The position numbers and the translations under genes were made by a program. Below, in pieces: positions 53,721-62,905 of a DNA stretch of 64,000 nucleotides. The notes under the pieces were generated by a model. The model saw only the letters and a program-made list of their open reading frames with translations. It was not told the origin of the DNA and did not search any database. Within the stretch, counting starts at the first letter, position 1. Each line of letters begins with the position of its first letter. Source of the DNA: Paraburkholderia sartisoli (GTDB lineage Bacteria > Pseudomonadota > Gammaproteobacteria > Burkholderiales > Burkholderiaceae); the NCBI RefSeq assembly GCF_900107685.1, contig NZ_FNRQ01000004.1, forward strand, positions 372,001-436,000. The letters are read 5' to 3'.

Positions 53721-54655
53721 CGACGCCCCCTTTCGGCGCGCGAACGCAGCCAGATATAACCGCCGTTCGAGATGCCCGTCACGAGGATCATGCCAAGCGC
53801 AAGCGCGTAACCGAGGTTCGGGTTGTGCAACACGTCGCCGCGAATCTGCGCGTACAGCAGGATCGTCACGATATTGAGCGAGCTGCCGGTGAGCGCATAC
53901 GCAGTCGCCACTGCGCCGAATGCATTCGCAAACAGCAACAAGGCGGCGCCCAGCACGCTCGGCCACAGCACCGGCAACGCGACATAGCGCCAGTACTGGA
54001 ACGCGGTGCCGCCAAGACAATCGCAGGCTTCGCGCCATTCGCGCTTGAGACCGTCGAGCGCGGGCGTGACGATCAGCACCATCAACGGAATCTGGAAATA
54101 CAGATACGTCAGCGTCAAGCCGGTGAAGCTCAGGATGCTGAAGCCGCTCGAATAGAGATTCAGGCCTGTGTATTTTTTAAGCAGGACCGTGACGAGCCCC
54201 ACGCGCCCCAGCGTGCAGATGAACGCAAACGCCAGCGGCACGCCGGCGAAGTTCGACGCGACGCCGGAAAACGTCATCAGCGTCGGGCGAATCCAGCCGG
54301 GCAACTGGCCTTGCACCGCCGCCCACGCAAGGAGCGAACCGATAACCGCGCCGCCAAACGCCGATGCGGCGCTGACCTTGAAGCTGATCCAGTACGCGTC
54401 GATCACGCCCGCCGAGAAGAGGTCACGAAAGTTGACGAGCGTGAAATGGCCCTGTGGATCCTGAAACGCGCCGACCACGAGGATGGCCGTCGGCAGAATC
54501 AGGAACAGCAGCGCGAACACGAAGAACGGCAACACGCCGATCCACGTCCATAACGATGCGGACTGGTCCGCGCTCTTTGCTGGCGGCGTCGGCGTCGCGG
54601 CAAGAGGCGCCTGCAACTCCGGCGGCACGGCGCCTGCATTCGGTGGGCTGCTCAT
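53717..54655 (-). CDS. ABC importer permease (PotB-type)
   Basis: A 312-residue permease with a Pro/Ala-rich cytoplasmic N-terminus of about 35 residues and then six helices (TWIGVLPFFVFALLFLILPTAILVVGAF onward). The EAA-like motif is REACDCLGGTAFQYWRYVALPVL. It is the first of the two permease genes after the binding protein; a long hairpin lies in the gap between them. The start was chosen at MSSPPNAG. Confidence 0.92.
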   Translation of the reverse strand: MSSPPNAGAVPPELQAPLAATPTPPAKSADQSASLWTWIGVLPFFVFALLFLILPTAILVVGAFQDPQGHFTLVNFRDLFSAGVIDAYWISFKVSAASAFGGAVIGSLLAWAAVQGQLPGWIRPTLMTFSGVASNFAGVPLAFAFICTLGRVGLVTVLLKKYTGLNLYSSGFSILSFTGLTLTYLYFQIPLMVLIVTPALDGLKREWREACDCLGGTAFQYWRYVALPVLWPSVLGAALLLFANAFGAVATAYALTGSSLNIVTILLYAQIRGDVLHNPNLGYALALGMILVTGISNGGYIWLRSRAERGRR

Positions 54656-54748
54656 AGGTCAGGAAACCCTTGGACAAAGAAACCGGACACGGATTGCGAA
54701 GGTAGCGATCGCGGCCGCCACAGACGCCGCGAAGTCCGGATGCGGCAC

Positions 54749-54773
54749 GGGCGGCGCGCAATGCGCGCCGCCC
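54749..54773 (-). other. Intercistronic stem-loop between binding protein and permease
   Basis: 11-base perfect GC arms (54749-54759 and 54763-54773) with a 3-base loop AAT and no T-run. It lies 65 bases past the binding-protein stop. The position suits a transcript-stabilising or partial-attenuation element that yields more binding protein than permease. Confidence 0.6.
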
Positions 54774-54837
54774 GCCGGGTCCGTCGTCGCAGTACTGCAA
54801 TACCGCACTGCCCGGTTAAACCGCGCTTGCGCCTCGA

Positions 54838-55950
54838 TTACTTCACGTTCGCGCCGACAGCGGCATCCCACTGCTTCGAGATCGTTTCCTTGTACGCGTC
54901 CTGTTGCTGAAGCGTCGGAAACACGGCGTTTTTGTACAGCGCAGCGGGCGGCAGTTTGTCGAGCAGCGCCTGCGGCACCTTCTTCGCGGCGGTCAGTTCG
55001 TTGTAGCGGATCGGATGACAGTAGCCCGTCAGCCAGCCGATCTGGCCTTCGTCGGAATACAGGTACTCCATCCACAGCTTCGCTGCGTTCGGATGCGGCG
55101 CGAACGCGCTGATCGCCTGCACGTAGACGCCGGCGACGACGCCCGTCTTCGGCACCACGACCTGAACCTTCGGATTGCCCTTCAGCGTGTCGCGGTCAGC
55201 CAGCGCGTTGTAGTCCCAGCGCACGATAATCGGCGTCGTGCCCTGCGCAAGCGATGCCGCCTTGCCGATGACCGGCACGAAGTTGCCGCTCTTGTTCAGA
55301 TCGGCGAAATACTTGAGACCGGCCTTGTCGGCCTTCGACGCGTCGCCTTTCGAAGCCGACAGACCGGCCGCGAACACGCCCATGATCGCCTGGTTCGCCG
55401 AACGCGGATCACCCGCGAGCGAAACCGCGTTCCTGTAGTCCGCCTTCTGCAGATCGGGCCAGTCAGTCGGCACCTTGTCGATCATGTCCGCGTTGACTTC
55501 GAACGCGAGCACGCCGTAGTAGTCGCCGTACCAGTAGCCTTCGGCGTCCTTGACCGCGTCGGGAATCGACTTCCACGTCGAGACCTTGTACGGCTGCAGC
55601 AGACCCGCCGCCTTCGCCGTCGGACCAAACGACAGGCCGACGTCGATCACGTCAGGCGCCTGCGGACCCTTGTTGCCCTTGTTCGCCTTGATGGCTTCGA
55701 GTTCGTCGCCCGAACCCGCGTCAGGGTTCAGCTCGTTGACCTTGATGCCGTACTTTGCCTGAAAGGCCGCGATCATCGGGCCATAGCCGCACCAGTCGTG
55801 CGGCAGCGCGATCACCGTCAGCTGGCCTTCCTGCTTTGCCGCCGCGACGAGCGCGTCCGGCGGCGCGGCAGACGCGCTGTTCATGCACGTCGCCGCCGCA
55901 GCAGCAATCGCCGACATCGAAACAAAAGAATGTGCCCAGGTCCGGTTCAT
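54838..55950 (-). CDS. Periplasmic substrate-binding protein of the ugpQ-linked ABC importer
   Basis: A 370-residue receptor of the PotD/iron-type (SBP_bac_6/8-like) class, not the UgpB class. The signal peptide ends near NSASA/APP. Blocks: GQLTVIALPHDWCGYGPMIAAFQAKYGIKVNELNPDAGSGDE, DVIDVGLSFGPTAKAAGLL, WYGDYYGVLAFEVN and LSASKGDASKADKAGLKYFADL. It lies between ugpQ and the permeases, so it may bind glycerophosphodiesters, glycerol phosphate, a polyamine or a phosphonate. The substrate is not proven. Confidence 0.9.
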   Translation of the reverse strand: MNRTWAHSFVSMSAIAAAAATCMNSASAAPPDALVAAAKQEGQLTVIALPHDWCGYGPMIAAFQAKYGIKVNELNPDAGSGDELEAIKANKGNKGPQAPDVIDVGLSFGPTAKAAGLLQPYKVSTWKSIPDAVKDAEGYWYGDYYGVLAFEVNADMIDKVPTDWPDLQKADYRNAVSLAGDPRSANQAIMGVFAAGLSASKGDASKADKAGLKYFADLNKSGNFVPVIGKAASLAQGTTPIIVRWDYNALADRDTLKGNPKVQVVVPKTGVVAGVYVQAISAFAPHPNAAKLWMEYLYSDEGQIGWLTGYCHPIRYNELTAAKKVPQALLDKLPPAALYKNAVFPTLQQQDAYKETISKQWDAAVGANVK

Positions 55951-56067
55951 GTTTTTCCACCCTCAGCCGACATTGCTACGTTGGGAAAACTGCTATTCGA
56001 TCAGGTCTGCGGTACTGCGCCACGACACGACATTACTGCTCCACGCACGCTGAATTGCGCGTGAAAT

Positions 56068-56853
56068 CTATCGCGTGACCGGCGACGCAGCGCCCGCGCC
56101 GGCCCGGATGATATCGATGCGATCTGTACAAATTATGTCAACGCCCCATTCACTGAGCTCATGCGCGCGCAGCGGGTCGTTGACCGTATAGGCCAGCACG
56201 CGCAGCCCGGCGGCATGAATATCCGCGACCCGTTGCGCGCTCAGATACTGATGGTCGGCATGCAGCGACACGCAGTCGAGCTCGCGCACGATGCGCAGCC
56301 AGTCTTCGGGGACGTCCTCGAACAGCATCCCACGCGGCAGTTCAGGAGCGGCATCGCGCGCGGCAGCAAGCGCTTCGAAAGAAAACGACGAAAGCAGCGG
56401 CTGGGTTTGCGTGCGCCAGAGGTCCAGCGCGGCGCGCGCGACGAGATGCCCCGTTTCCGCTTCGCGGCCGGGACACGGCTTGATTTCTATATTGGCGGCA
56501 AGCGCTTCGTCACCGCAACGTGCGGCGGTTTCAGCCAGCGTCGGCAGACGCACGCCCGCGAACCGCGGACCAAACCACGCGCCCGCATCGAGTTGCGCGA
56601 GTTCCTTCCACGTGCGCTCGACGGCGGCGCCCGTGCCGTTCGTCGTGCGATCGAGCGTGTCGTCGTGCAGCAGATAGATTTCGTCGTCGGCGGAGAGCTT
56701 GGCGTCGAATTCGATCATGCGATAACCGTGGTACACGCACGCGTCGATGCCGGCCAGCGTGTTCTCGGGCGCGAGCTTGCCGCCACACCGATGCGCGGCC
56801 AGGCGCGGATAAGGCCAGCTTTCAGCACTGACACGATCGTTCGGATTTGCCAA
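56068..56853 (-). CDS. ugpQ: Glycerophosphodiester phosphodiesterase
   Basis: A 261-residue TIM-barrel enzyme releasing sn-glycerol 3-phosphate from glycerophosphodiesters. Motifs: AAHRCGGKLAPENTLAGI (catalytic His, P-E-N-T), MIEFDAKLSADDEIYLLHDDTLDRTTNG (E-x-D metal ligands and the second His), NIEIKP, and a C-terminal VLAYTVNDPLRAHEL. No signal peptide, so cytoplasmic, as for UgpQ. A TTG start follows AGGGAAAC. It is the first gene of the importer transcript, and divergent from deoR. Confidence 0.94.
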   Translation of the reverse strand: MANPNDRVSAESWPYPRLAAHRCGGKLAPENTLAGIDACVYHGYRMIEFDAKLSADDEIYLLHDDTLDRTTNGTGAAVERTWKELAQLDAGAWFGPRFAGVRLPTLAETAARCGDEALAANIEIKPCPGREAETGHLVARAALDLWRTQTQPLLSSFSFEALAAARDAAPELPRGMLFEDVPEDWLRIVRELDCVSLHADHQYLSAQRVADIHAAGLRVLAYTVNDPLRAHELSEWGVDIICTDRIDIIRAGAGAASPVTR

Positions 56854-56963
56854 GTTTCCCTGCCTTCGTCTGCCGTCGCCTAAACGTCAACTGTCGTCGA
56901 AAATCCCGCCGCGCCGATATCCGGAGATGCACCATGTTCCGGGTTCGGAGCAAGGCTAGAAGC

Positions 56964-57013
56964 AATTACACAAATTTGCAAGCCGACAAAAAAATGCAAT
57001 ATTGGTCGTGTAA
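56964..57013. promoter_or_regulatory. Candidate DeoR operators in the ugpQ/deoR divergent region
   Basis: AATTACACAAATTTGCAA (56964-56981), followed by TGCAAT (56995-57000) and GTGTAA (57008-57013) in inverted relation. The 18-mer differs at one base from the complement of 59701-59718 in front of the Na/Pi cotransporter. It lies about 110 bases from ugpQ and 105 from deoR. Confidence 0.65.
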
Positions 57014-57118
57014 AACCGGTTGATAATCGAGCGCGCGGACGGCCGCTCACCGGTTCCTGACATGCCCTTTACGGGGCGGTGCCGGGCGTCCTGAAAGATT
57101 CTATTGCCGGGGAACAGC

Positions 57119-57889
57119 ATGTGGCAGGAAGACCGACATCAGCGCATTCGCGCATTGCTCTCGACGCTGCAACGGGTATCGACCGAACGCATCATGGCCG
57201 ATCTCGGTGTCTCGCGCGAGACAGTGCGACGCGATCTGCTCGATCTCGAGGCGCTGGGCGAACTGCGGCGTGTACACGGCGGCGCGATCAAACCCGTGGA
57301 CGAGGCGCCGATCGCCGAACGCGCCCATACGCACGTCAAATCGAAAATCGCGATCGCGCGCGCCGCGACGGGCATTATCAGCAGCGGACAGACACTCTTT
57401 ATCGATGCGGGCACAACCACCGCGTTACTGGCCGAGGAACTCGCCAGGCTCGCCAACCTCACGATCATCACCAACTCGATCGACGTCGCGCTCAAGCTGC
57501 GCGGCGCGAGCGAATCGGGCGAAAGCGCGAACGAAGTGATCCTGCTCGGCGGCACGTTGAGCGATCGCGCGCTCGCCACCATCGGCGGCACGACAATCGC
57601 GGAAATCCAGCGCTATCGCGCCGACATCGCGTTGCTCTCGCCTGTCGGCGTCGACCACCGCAGCGGCGCAACCAACTTCGACCACGCCGAAACAGAGGTG
57701 GCGCGCGCGATGGTCAACAACGCGGACCGCGTGGCGATTCTCGCCGACTACAGCAAGATCGGACAGCGTAGCCGCATTGCGTACTGCCCGGTCAACCGCA
57801 TCGATCTGCTGATCACGAACCGCAAGGCCGCTGAAGTTGCCGGATTTTCGACGCTGAAACGAAAACTGGAGCAGGTGATCCTCGCCTGA
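57119..57889 (+). CDS. DeoR/GlpR-family transcriptional regulator
   Basis: A 256-residue repressor-type regulator. The DeoR helix-turn-helix signature is RHQRIRALLSTLQRVSTERIMADLGVSRETVRRDLLDLEALGELRRVHGGA. The C-terminal sugar-phosphate sensor has IDAGTTTALLAEEL, ITNSIDVALKL and LLGGTLSDRALATIGGTT. GlpR-like members sense glycerol 3-phosphate, the product of UgpQ, which fits the locus. It is divergent from ugpQ and convergent with the Na/Pi gene. The ATG at 57119 behind CGGGGAA is preferred to a TTG at 57104. Confidence 0.93.
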   Translation: MWQEDRHQRIRALLSTLQRVSTERIMADLGVSRETVRRDLLDLEALGELRRVHGGAIKPVDEAPIAERAHTHVKSKIAIARAATGIISSGQTLFIDAGTTTALLAEELARLANLTIITNSIDVALKLRGASESGESANEVILLGGTLSDRALATIGGTTIAEIQRYRADIALLSPVGVDHRSGATNFDHAETEVARAMVNNADRVAILADYSKIGQRSRIAYCPVNRIDLLITNRKAAEVAGFSTLKRKLEQVILA

Positions 57890-57907
57890 GCGCGTGTCGC
57901 GCGTTCC

Positions 57908-59578
57908 TTACTCCGCGGCAACGTGGATCGCGTCGAGCGTGCGCTTGCGAAGCCGTGTGTCGTGCAACGCGCCCGCGGCATCGAGCACGGGATACGCGGT
58001 CGAGCAGAACAGCGAGTTCAGCCGCTTCATGTCGCTGATCAGGTCCAGATGCAACGCACTGGTTTCGATGCTGCGCACCGTCTGCCCTGCCAGACGGTCC
58101 AGGTGCTTGTAGGAATACGCACGTTCGAGATCGCGAAACCGCTCCTTCTCCGCCAGCAGCAATTCCGCGCAATGCAGATCGTTGTTCAGGAACACCGACA
58201 GCCCGAGTTGCAGGTTGCTCACGAGACGCGCGTGCAGGTCTTCCAGCTCTCCAATCCCTTCCTCCGAAAACGAAAGACGGTGGGCGATTTTCTTCTCTTC
58301 GATGTCCGCGACGATCCGCTCGATGATGTCGCCCGCGTGCTCGAGGTTGATGGTGAGCGAGATGATGTCGGTCCAGCGGCGACTGTCGGTTTCGTCGAGC
58401 TGCTCGCGTGAAAGGCGCGACAGGTAGTCTTTCACGGCTGCATAGAGGTAGTCGACGTCGTCGTCCATCCGTGCCGTTTCGCGGGCCTTTTGCAGGTCGT
58501 TGCGATGAATGAGGTCGGCGACGTTGTCGAGCATCGTGCGCACGATGTCGCCGATGCGCAGCACTTCGCGGGCCGCGTTGGCGAGCGCGAGCGTGGGGGT
58601 GAGCAGCACGGCCGCATCGAGGTGCAGCGCGCGCAACTCGCCATTCGGATCGGGACGGTCCGGCAACAACCGGGAACAGATACGGGCGACCGGATCGATC
58701 AGCGGGACGCACGCCAGGCAGCGCAGCGTGTTGTAGATCAGATGGAACCCGACCACCGCTTCACGCGGCAGACTGATCAACATCGGCAGTTCTGCCGCGA
58801 GCAGCGAGGTGAACGGCAGAATGAGAAGCGCACCGGCCAGCTTGAACGTAAGGCTGCCAAGCGCCAGACGGCGTGCGGCGGTGTTCTGCGCGAGCGTGCC
58901 TGCCAGGGCGAGCAGCCCGCTGCCCAGGTTCGCGCCGATCACGAGGCACAGCGCCACCTTCAGCGAAATCACGCCTGACGACGCCAGCGTTGCAGTGAGC
59001 AATACCGTCGCCAGGCTCGAATAAAAAATCATCGCGAACGCCGCGCCAACCAGCGCGTCGAGCAGCGTGTCGCCCGTGAGCGCGCCGAACATGACGCGCA
59101 CGCCGGCGCCATGCATCATCGGCTGCACGGCTTCGACAATCAGGTGCAGCGCGAGCAGGATCAGCCCGAGACCGATCGCGGTGCGGCCAATCTGACCCGC
59201 GCGCGTCTGCTTGCGCGACAGGAACACTGGCACGCCGGCGAGCAGGAGAATCGGGGATAACCATGAGAGGTCGAGCGTCAGGATCCGCACCATCAACGCG
59301 GTGCCGACATCGGCACCGAGCATGATCGCAAGACCGCTGGTCAGCGGCAACAGCCCTTGAGCGGCAAAGGATGTCACGATCACGGCTGTCGCGTTGCTGC
59401 TCTGCACGAGGCTGGTTACCGCGACACCGGCGCCGAACGCCCTGAACCGTCCGTTGGTGCAGTGGCTCAGCACGCGCCGCAGGTCCGCGCCCAGCACCCG
59501 CAGGATGCCCGTGCGCACGATGTGTGAGCCCCAGACCAGCAACGCCACACCCGACAGCAGGTTGAGAAGAATCAGCAT
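57908..59578 (-). CDS. Na/Pi cotransporter-family protein with PhoU-like domain
   Basis: A 556-residue membrane protein. The first 300 residues hold two inverted Na/Pi-cotransporter repeats, with the family motif VTSLVQSSNATAVIVTSF in the first and a less conserved FYSSLATVLLTATLASSG in the second. A cytoplasmic PhoU-like four-helix domain follows (IVRTMLDNVADLI, TINLEHAGDIIERIVADIEEKKIA). Such NptA/YjbB proteins move phosphate, often outward. It is convergent with deoR and shares an upstream DNA motif with the ugpQ/deoR region. Confidence 0.92.
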   Translation of the reverse strand: MLILLNLLSGVALLVWGSHIVRTGILRVLGADLRRVLSHCTNGRFRAFGAGVAVTSLVQSSNATAVIVTSFAAQGLLPLTSGLAIMLGADVGTALMVRILTLDLSWLSPILLLAGVPVFLSRKQTRAGQIGRTAIGLGLILLALHLIVEAVQPMMHGAGVRVMFGALTGDTLLDALVGAAFAMIFYSSLATVLLTATLASSGVISLKVALCLVIGANLGSGLLALAGTLAQNTAARRLALGSLTFKLAGALLILPFTSLLAAELPMLISLPREAVVGFHLIYNTLRCLACVPLIDPVARICSRLLPDRPDPNGELRALHLDAAVLLTPTLALANAAREVLRIGDIVRTMLDNVADLIHRNDLQKARETARMDDDVDYLYAAVKDYLSRLSREQLDETDSRRWTDIISLTINLEHAGDIIERIVADIEEKKIAHRLSFSEEGIGELEDLHARLVSNLQLGLSVFLNNDLHCAELLLAEKERFRDLERAYSYKHLDRLAGQTVRSIETSALHLDLISDMKRLNSLFCSTAYPVLDAAGALHDTRLRKRTLDAIHVAAE

Positions 59579-59682
59579 AAGGCAGTACGATATTCAGGCA
59601 ATGCGACGCAGGAACGGCTCCGGTCATGAGCGCTGCCTCTCGCGTCAGCGCGTGCCGGGCGCAGCGCTCATAGCTGCTAGTG

Positions 59683-59718
59683 TTGCACAAATTTGTCATA
59701 TTGCAATTTTGTGTAATT
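59683..59718. promoter_or_regulatory. Candidate DeoR operator upstream of the Na/Pi gene
   Basis: TTGCACAAATTTGT (59683-59696) is followed by TTGCAATTTTGTGTAATT (59701-59718). The latter is the complement of AATTACACAAAATTGCAA, 17 of 18 matching the ugpQ/deoR element. It lies 105-140 bases before the cotransporter start. Confidence 0.65.
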
Positions 59719-59804
59719 TAAACCACGGCCCGGCGACCTGTCCTTCACTGCCCTGCCCTGCTCTGCCCTATTAGCATTGGCGTCCGTTACGGACAAATAC
59801 GACA

Positions 59805-60035
59805 ATGAAACCTGAACACCTGGAACTGCTCGTCACGCGTGTGATGCCCTATGGCAAATACAAGGGACGGCTGATCGCGGACCTGCCTGGCCCGTATCTC
59901 AACTGGTATGCGAACAAGGGTTTTCCGCCGGGCGAGACCGGCCAGTTGCTGGCGCTCATGCAGGAGATCGATCACAACGGGCTTGCGTCGCTGCTGGAAC
60001 CGCTGCGCAAGCTGCACCCACGGGAAAAACCGTGA
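59805..60035 (+). CDS. DUF3820 family protein
   Basis: A 76-residue cytoplasmic protein of DUF3820. Its signature MPYGKYKGRLIADLPGPYLNWYANKGFPPGETGQLL spans most of the length. Homologues are annotated as putative quorum-sensing-regulated virulence factors without biochemical function. It is divergent from the Na/Pi gene, with no strong ribosome site, and its stop overlaps a terminator arm. Confidence 0.87.
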   Translation: MKPEHLELLVTRVMPYGKYKGRLIADLPGPYLNWYANKGFPPGETGQLLALMQEIDHNGLASLLEPLRKLHPREKP

Positions 60036-60059
60036 GCGTCGCGGCGGTGTCACGGTTTT
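60026..60059. terminator. Terminator overlapping the DUF3820 stop
   Basis: AAAACCGTGA (60026-60035) pairs with TCACGGTTTT (60050-60059) around a 14-base GC loop. It lies between convergent genes and can work in both directions. Confidence 0.75.
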
Positions 60060-60092
60060 CCGTACACCGCCGCGTGGGCCGGATGACGGGCG

Positions 60093-61001
60093 TCAGGTGC
60101 GCAGGTCGGGATGATTCCGGGCGATCTCGATCACCCAGTCGGTGAACGCGCGGACCCGCGAGCTCAGATTGCGACGATGCGGATAAACGAGCGACAGCGG
60201 CGTGGTCGGCGTCCTGTAGCCTGTCAGGATCTCGCGCAGCTCGCCGCGCCCGATCAGGTCCGCGACCATGAAGCGCGAAGGCTGGATGATGCCGAAGCCG
60301 CGCACGCCCGCGCTCACGTAGACGGTGCCATCGTTCACCGCAAGCGGGCCGTCCAGCGAAACCTTGACGATTTCGCCGTCCACTTCGAATTCGAACGGAA
60401 AGGTCTTGCCCGAGCGTGCCGACACATAGTTGACCGCTCGATGCGCACGCAGGTCCTCGATCGTCGCGGGCGTGCCATGCTCCTCCAGATAGGCCGGCGA
60501 AGCGCACGTGGTGAGCGCCGCGTTGCCGATGCGTCGCGCGACGAGGCTCGATTCCTCGAGCGCGCCCATGCGGATCACGCAGTCGACGCCATCCTGCACG
60601 ATGTCGATGTTACGGTCCGCAAGGCCGAGGCGGACCTCGATCTCCGGATAACGGCGATAGAAATCGTCGAGCATGGGAAGCAGCAGCGTTCTGGCCAGCG
60701 TGCCCGACGTGTCGACGCGGATCATGCCCGAAGGATTCTGGATCTTGTTCGACAGCGACGAATCGGCATCCGCCAGATCGGCCAGAATGCGCACGCAGCG
60801 CTCGTAATAGAGTGCGCCGTCGTCGGTGACGCTTACCGAACGTGTGGTGCGATTCAGCAGGCGCACGCCAACGTGCTCCTCGAGCCCCTGAATCAGGTTG
60901 CTGACCGAGCCGCGCGGCAGGTCAAGCAGTTCCGCCGCTTTCGAAAAACTGTTGGTCTCAACCACACGGGTAAAGACCTCGATTGCCTGGAGTCGGTCCA
61001 T
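60093..61001 (-). CDS. LysR-family transcriptional regulator
   Basis: A 302-residue LysR regulator of the broad DsdC/AaeR-like group: MDRLQAIEVFTRVVETNSFSKAAELLDLPRGSVSNLIQGLEEHVGVRLLNRTTRSVSVTDDG, then the effector domain (RVDTSGTLARTLLLPMLDDFYRRYPEIEV, VRMGALEESSLVARRIG in its variant form). The start is set at MDRLQ behind GAGGAG. It lies 77 bases after the ABC-2 permease on the same strand, so may be cotranscribed with the exporter. Confidence 0.93.
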   Translation of the reverse strand: MDRLQAIEVFTRVVETNSFSKAAELLDLPRGSVSNLIQGLEEHVGVRLLNRTTRSVSVTDDGALYYERCVRILADLADADSSLSNKIQNPSGMIRVDTSGTLARTLLLPMLDDFYRRYPEIEVRLGLADRNIDIVQDGVDCVIRMGALEESSLVARRIGNAALTTCASPAYLEEHGTPATIEDLRAHRAVNYVSARSGKTFPFEFEVDGEIVKVSLDGPLAVNDGTVYVSAGVRGFGIIQPSRFMVADLIGRGELREILTGYRTPTTPLSLVYPHRRNLSSRVRAFTDWVIEIARNHPDLRT

Positions 61002-61078
61002 GTCGGGGCGCTCCTCGTGAGTAACGGTTAAACGGGGGACGTCATAACCCCGATGCGAACGGCGGACGCAATATCCTG

Positions 61079-61840
61079 CTACGTCTTGAGCCGGTAGCCG
61101 GTCTTGAAGATCCACGCCACGATCGCGAGGAACACCGCGAGAAAGAGGCCAGTCATCGCAAGACTGATGCCCACGCTGACGTCCGCGAGTCCATAAAAGC
61201 TCCAGCGAAATCCGCTCACCAGATAGACGATCGGATTGAACAGCGTCACGACTTTCCACACCGGCGGCAGCATGCTGACAGAATAGAAACTGCCGCCCAG
61301 AAACGTCAGGGGCGTGATGATCAGAAGCGGCACCAGTTGAAGCTTTTCGAAACTGTTCGCCCAGATGCCGATGATAAATCCGAGCAGGCTGAACGTCAGC
61401 GCGGTCAGCACGAGAAACAGGATCATCCAGAACGGATGCTGAACCTGGAGCGGCACGAAGAGCCCCGCGGTCGCGAGAATGATCAGCCCCAGCACGATCG
61501 ATTTCGTCGCCGCCGCGCCGACATAGCTCACCACGATTTCCAGGTATGACACGGGCGCGGACAGCAACTCGTAGATCGTGCCCGTGAATCTCGGGAAGTA
61601 GATGCCGAACGACGCGTTGGAGATGCTTTGCGACAGAAGCGACAACATGATGAGACCCGGCACGATGAACGCGCCATAACTGATGCCGTCCACTTCCTTG
61701 ATACGGGAGCCGATTGCCGCGCCGAACACCACGAAATAGAGCGACGTCGAAATCACCGGCGCGATGATGCTCTGCATCAACGTGCGCCACGTACGTGCCA
61801 TTTCGAAGCGGTAGATCGCGCGGATTGCGTAGAGGTTCAT
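61079..61840 (-). CDS. ABC-2 type exporter permease (YadH-like)
   Basis: A 253-residue ABC-2 membrane subunit with six hydrophobic helices. Its family blocks are [40 protein letters not shown] and [40 protein letters not shown], followed by [17 protein letters not shown] and [17 protein letters not shown]. It matches the YadH type. It overlaps the ATPase gene by four bases (ATGA). Substrate unknown; polysaccharide or drug export is usual for the family. Confidence 0.93.
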   Translation of the reverse strand: MNLYAIRAIYRFEMARTWRTLMQSIIAPVISTSLYFVVFGAAIGSRIKEVDGISYGAFIVPGLIMLSLLSQSISNASFGIYFPRFTGTIYELLSAPVSYLEIVVSYVGAAATKSIVLGLIILATAGLFVPLQVQHPFWMILFLVLTALTFSLLGFIIGIWANSFEKLQLVPLLIITPLTFLGGSFYSVSMLPPVWKVVTLFNPIVYLVSGFRWSFYGLADVSVGISLAMTGLFLAVFLAIVAWIFKTGYRLKT

Positions 61841-62763
61841 TGGTCACCTCGCACGAGGCTCACGAAGATATCTTCAAGCGAACTCTGTGTCGTGTGAAGA
61901 TCCTTGAAGCAGATGCCGGCATCGTTCACGTCCTTGAGGAGCGCGATGATGCTGCCGCCCTCGCCCTGCGTGTCGTAGGTATAGGTCAATTCGTTTCCAT
62001 CGCTCGCGCGTTCGAGGTTCCAGCCGGCGAGACTGGCGGGAATGCCGGCAAGCGGATGATCCAGTTGCAGCGTCAACTGCTTCTTGCCCAGCTTGCGCAT
62101 CAATTCGGTCTTCTCTTCGACGAGCATGATCTCGCCGCCGTTGATCACGCCGATGCGGTCGGCCATTTCTTCCGCTTCGTCGATATAGTGCGTGGTCAGG
62201 ATGATCGTGACGCCGCTTTCACGCAGCGCGCGCACCAGCTTCCACATGTCGCGCCTGAGCTCGACGTCGACGCCGGCGGTCGGTTCGTCGAGAAACAGCA
62301 CCTGCGGTTCGTGCGAAAGCGCCTTGGCAATCAGCACGCGCCGTTTCATGCCGCCCGAAAGCGTGATGATCTTGCTGTCGCGCTTGTCCCAAAGCGAGAG
62401 ATCGCGCAGCACCTTTTCGATGTAAGCGGGGTTCGCGGGCTTGCCAAACAGGCCGCGACTGAACGAAACCGTGGCCCATACGGTTTCGAACGCGTCGGTC
62501 GTCAGCTCCTGCGGCACGAGGCCGATCATCGAGCGCGCGGCGCGGTAGCCGGTCGCGATGTCGTGGCCCGCGACCACGACATCGCCTTCGGTCGCCTTGA
62601 CGATGCCGCAGATGATGCTGATCAGCGTGGTCTTGCCCGCGCCGTTCGGCCCCAGCAGCGCGAAAATCTCGCCCTGGCGTATCTCCAGATTGATGTTCCT
62701 GAGCGCCTGGAAGCCCGTGGCGTAGGTTTTGGACAGATGGGTGACGGATAGGATCGGTTGCAT
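61837..62763 (-). CDS. ABC-2 type exporter ATP-binding protein (YadG-like)
   Basis: A 308-residue ATPase: Walker [14 protein letters not shown] near residue 36, signature [15 protein letters not shown], Walker [13 protein letters not shown] and switch [16 protein letters not shown]. It pairs with the permease immediately downstream, like E. coli YadG/YadH. The start [14 protein letters not shown] was chosen; upstream in-frame residues are not ATPase-like. Confidence 0.94.
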   Translation of the reverse strand: MQPILSVTHLSKTYATGFQALRNINLEIRQGEIFALLGPNGAGKTTLISIICGIVKATEGDVVVAGHDIATGYRAARSMIGLVPQELTTDAFETVWATVSFSRGLFGKPANPAYIEKVLRDLSLWDKRDSKIITLSGGMKRRVLIAKALSHEPQVLFLDEPTAGVDVELRRDMWKLVRALRESGVTIILTTHYIDEAEEMADRIGVINGGEIMLVEEKTELMRKLGKKQLTLQLDHPLAGIPASLAGWNLERASDGNELTYTYDTQGEGGSIIALLKDVNDAGICFKDLHTTQSSLEDIFVSLVRGDQ

Positions 62764-62905
62764 GAACGCGACGATAGCAGAAGCCGGGCATTCGCTGTTT
62801 TTCCCGAATGATGGGGGCCACCCGGCGCTTCGCTCAGGATTCACTCAGGATTTGCTGCCGCGGGCGCCCATCCGGCGCATGGGGGGCCTTCCACCGGATC
62901 GGGCG

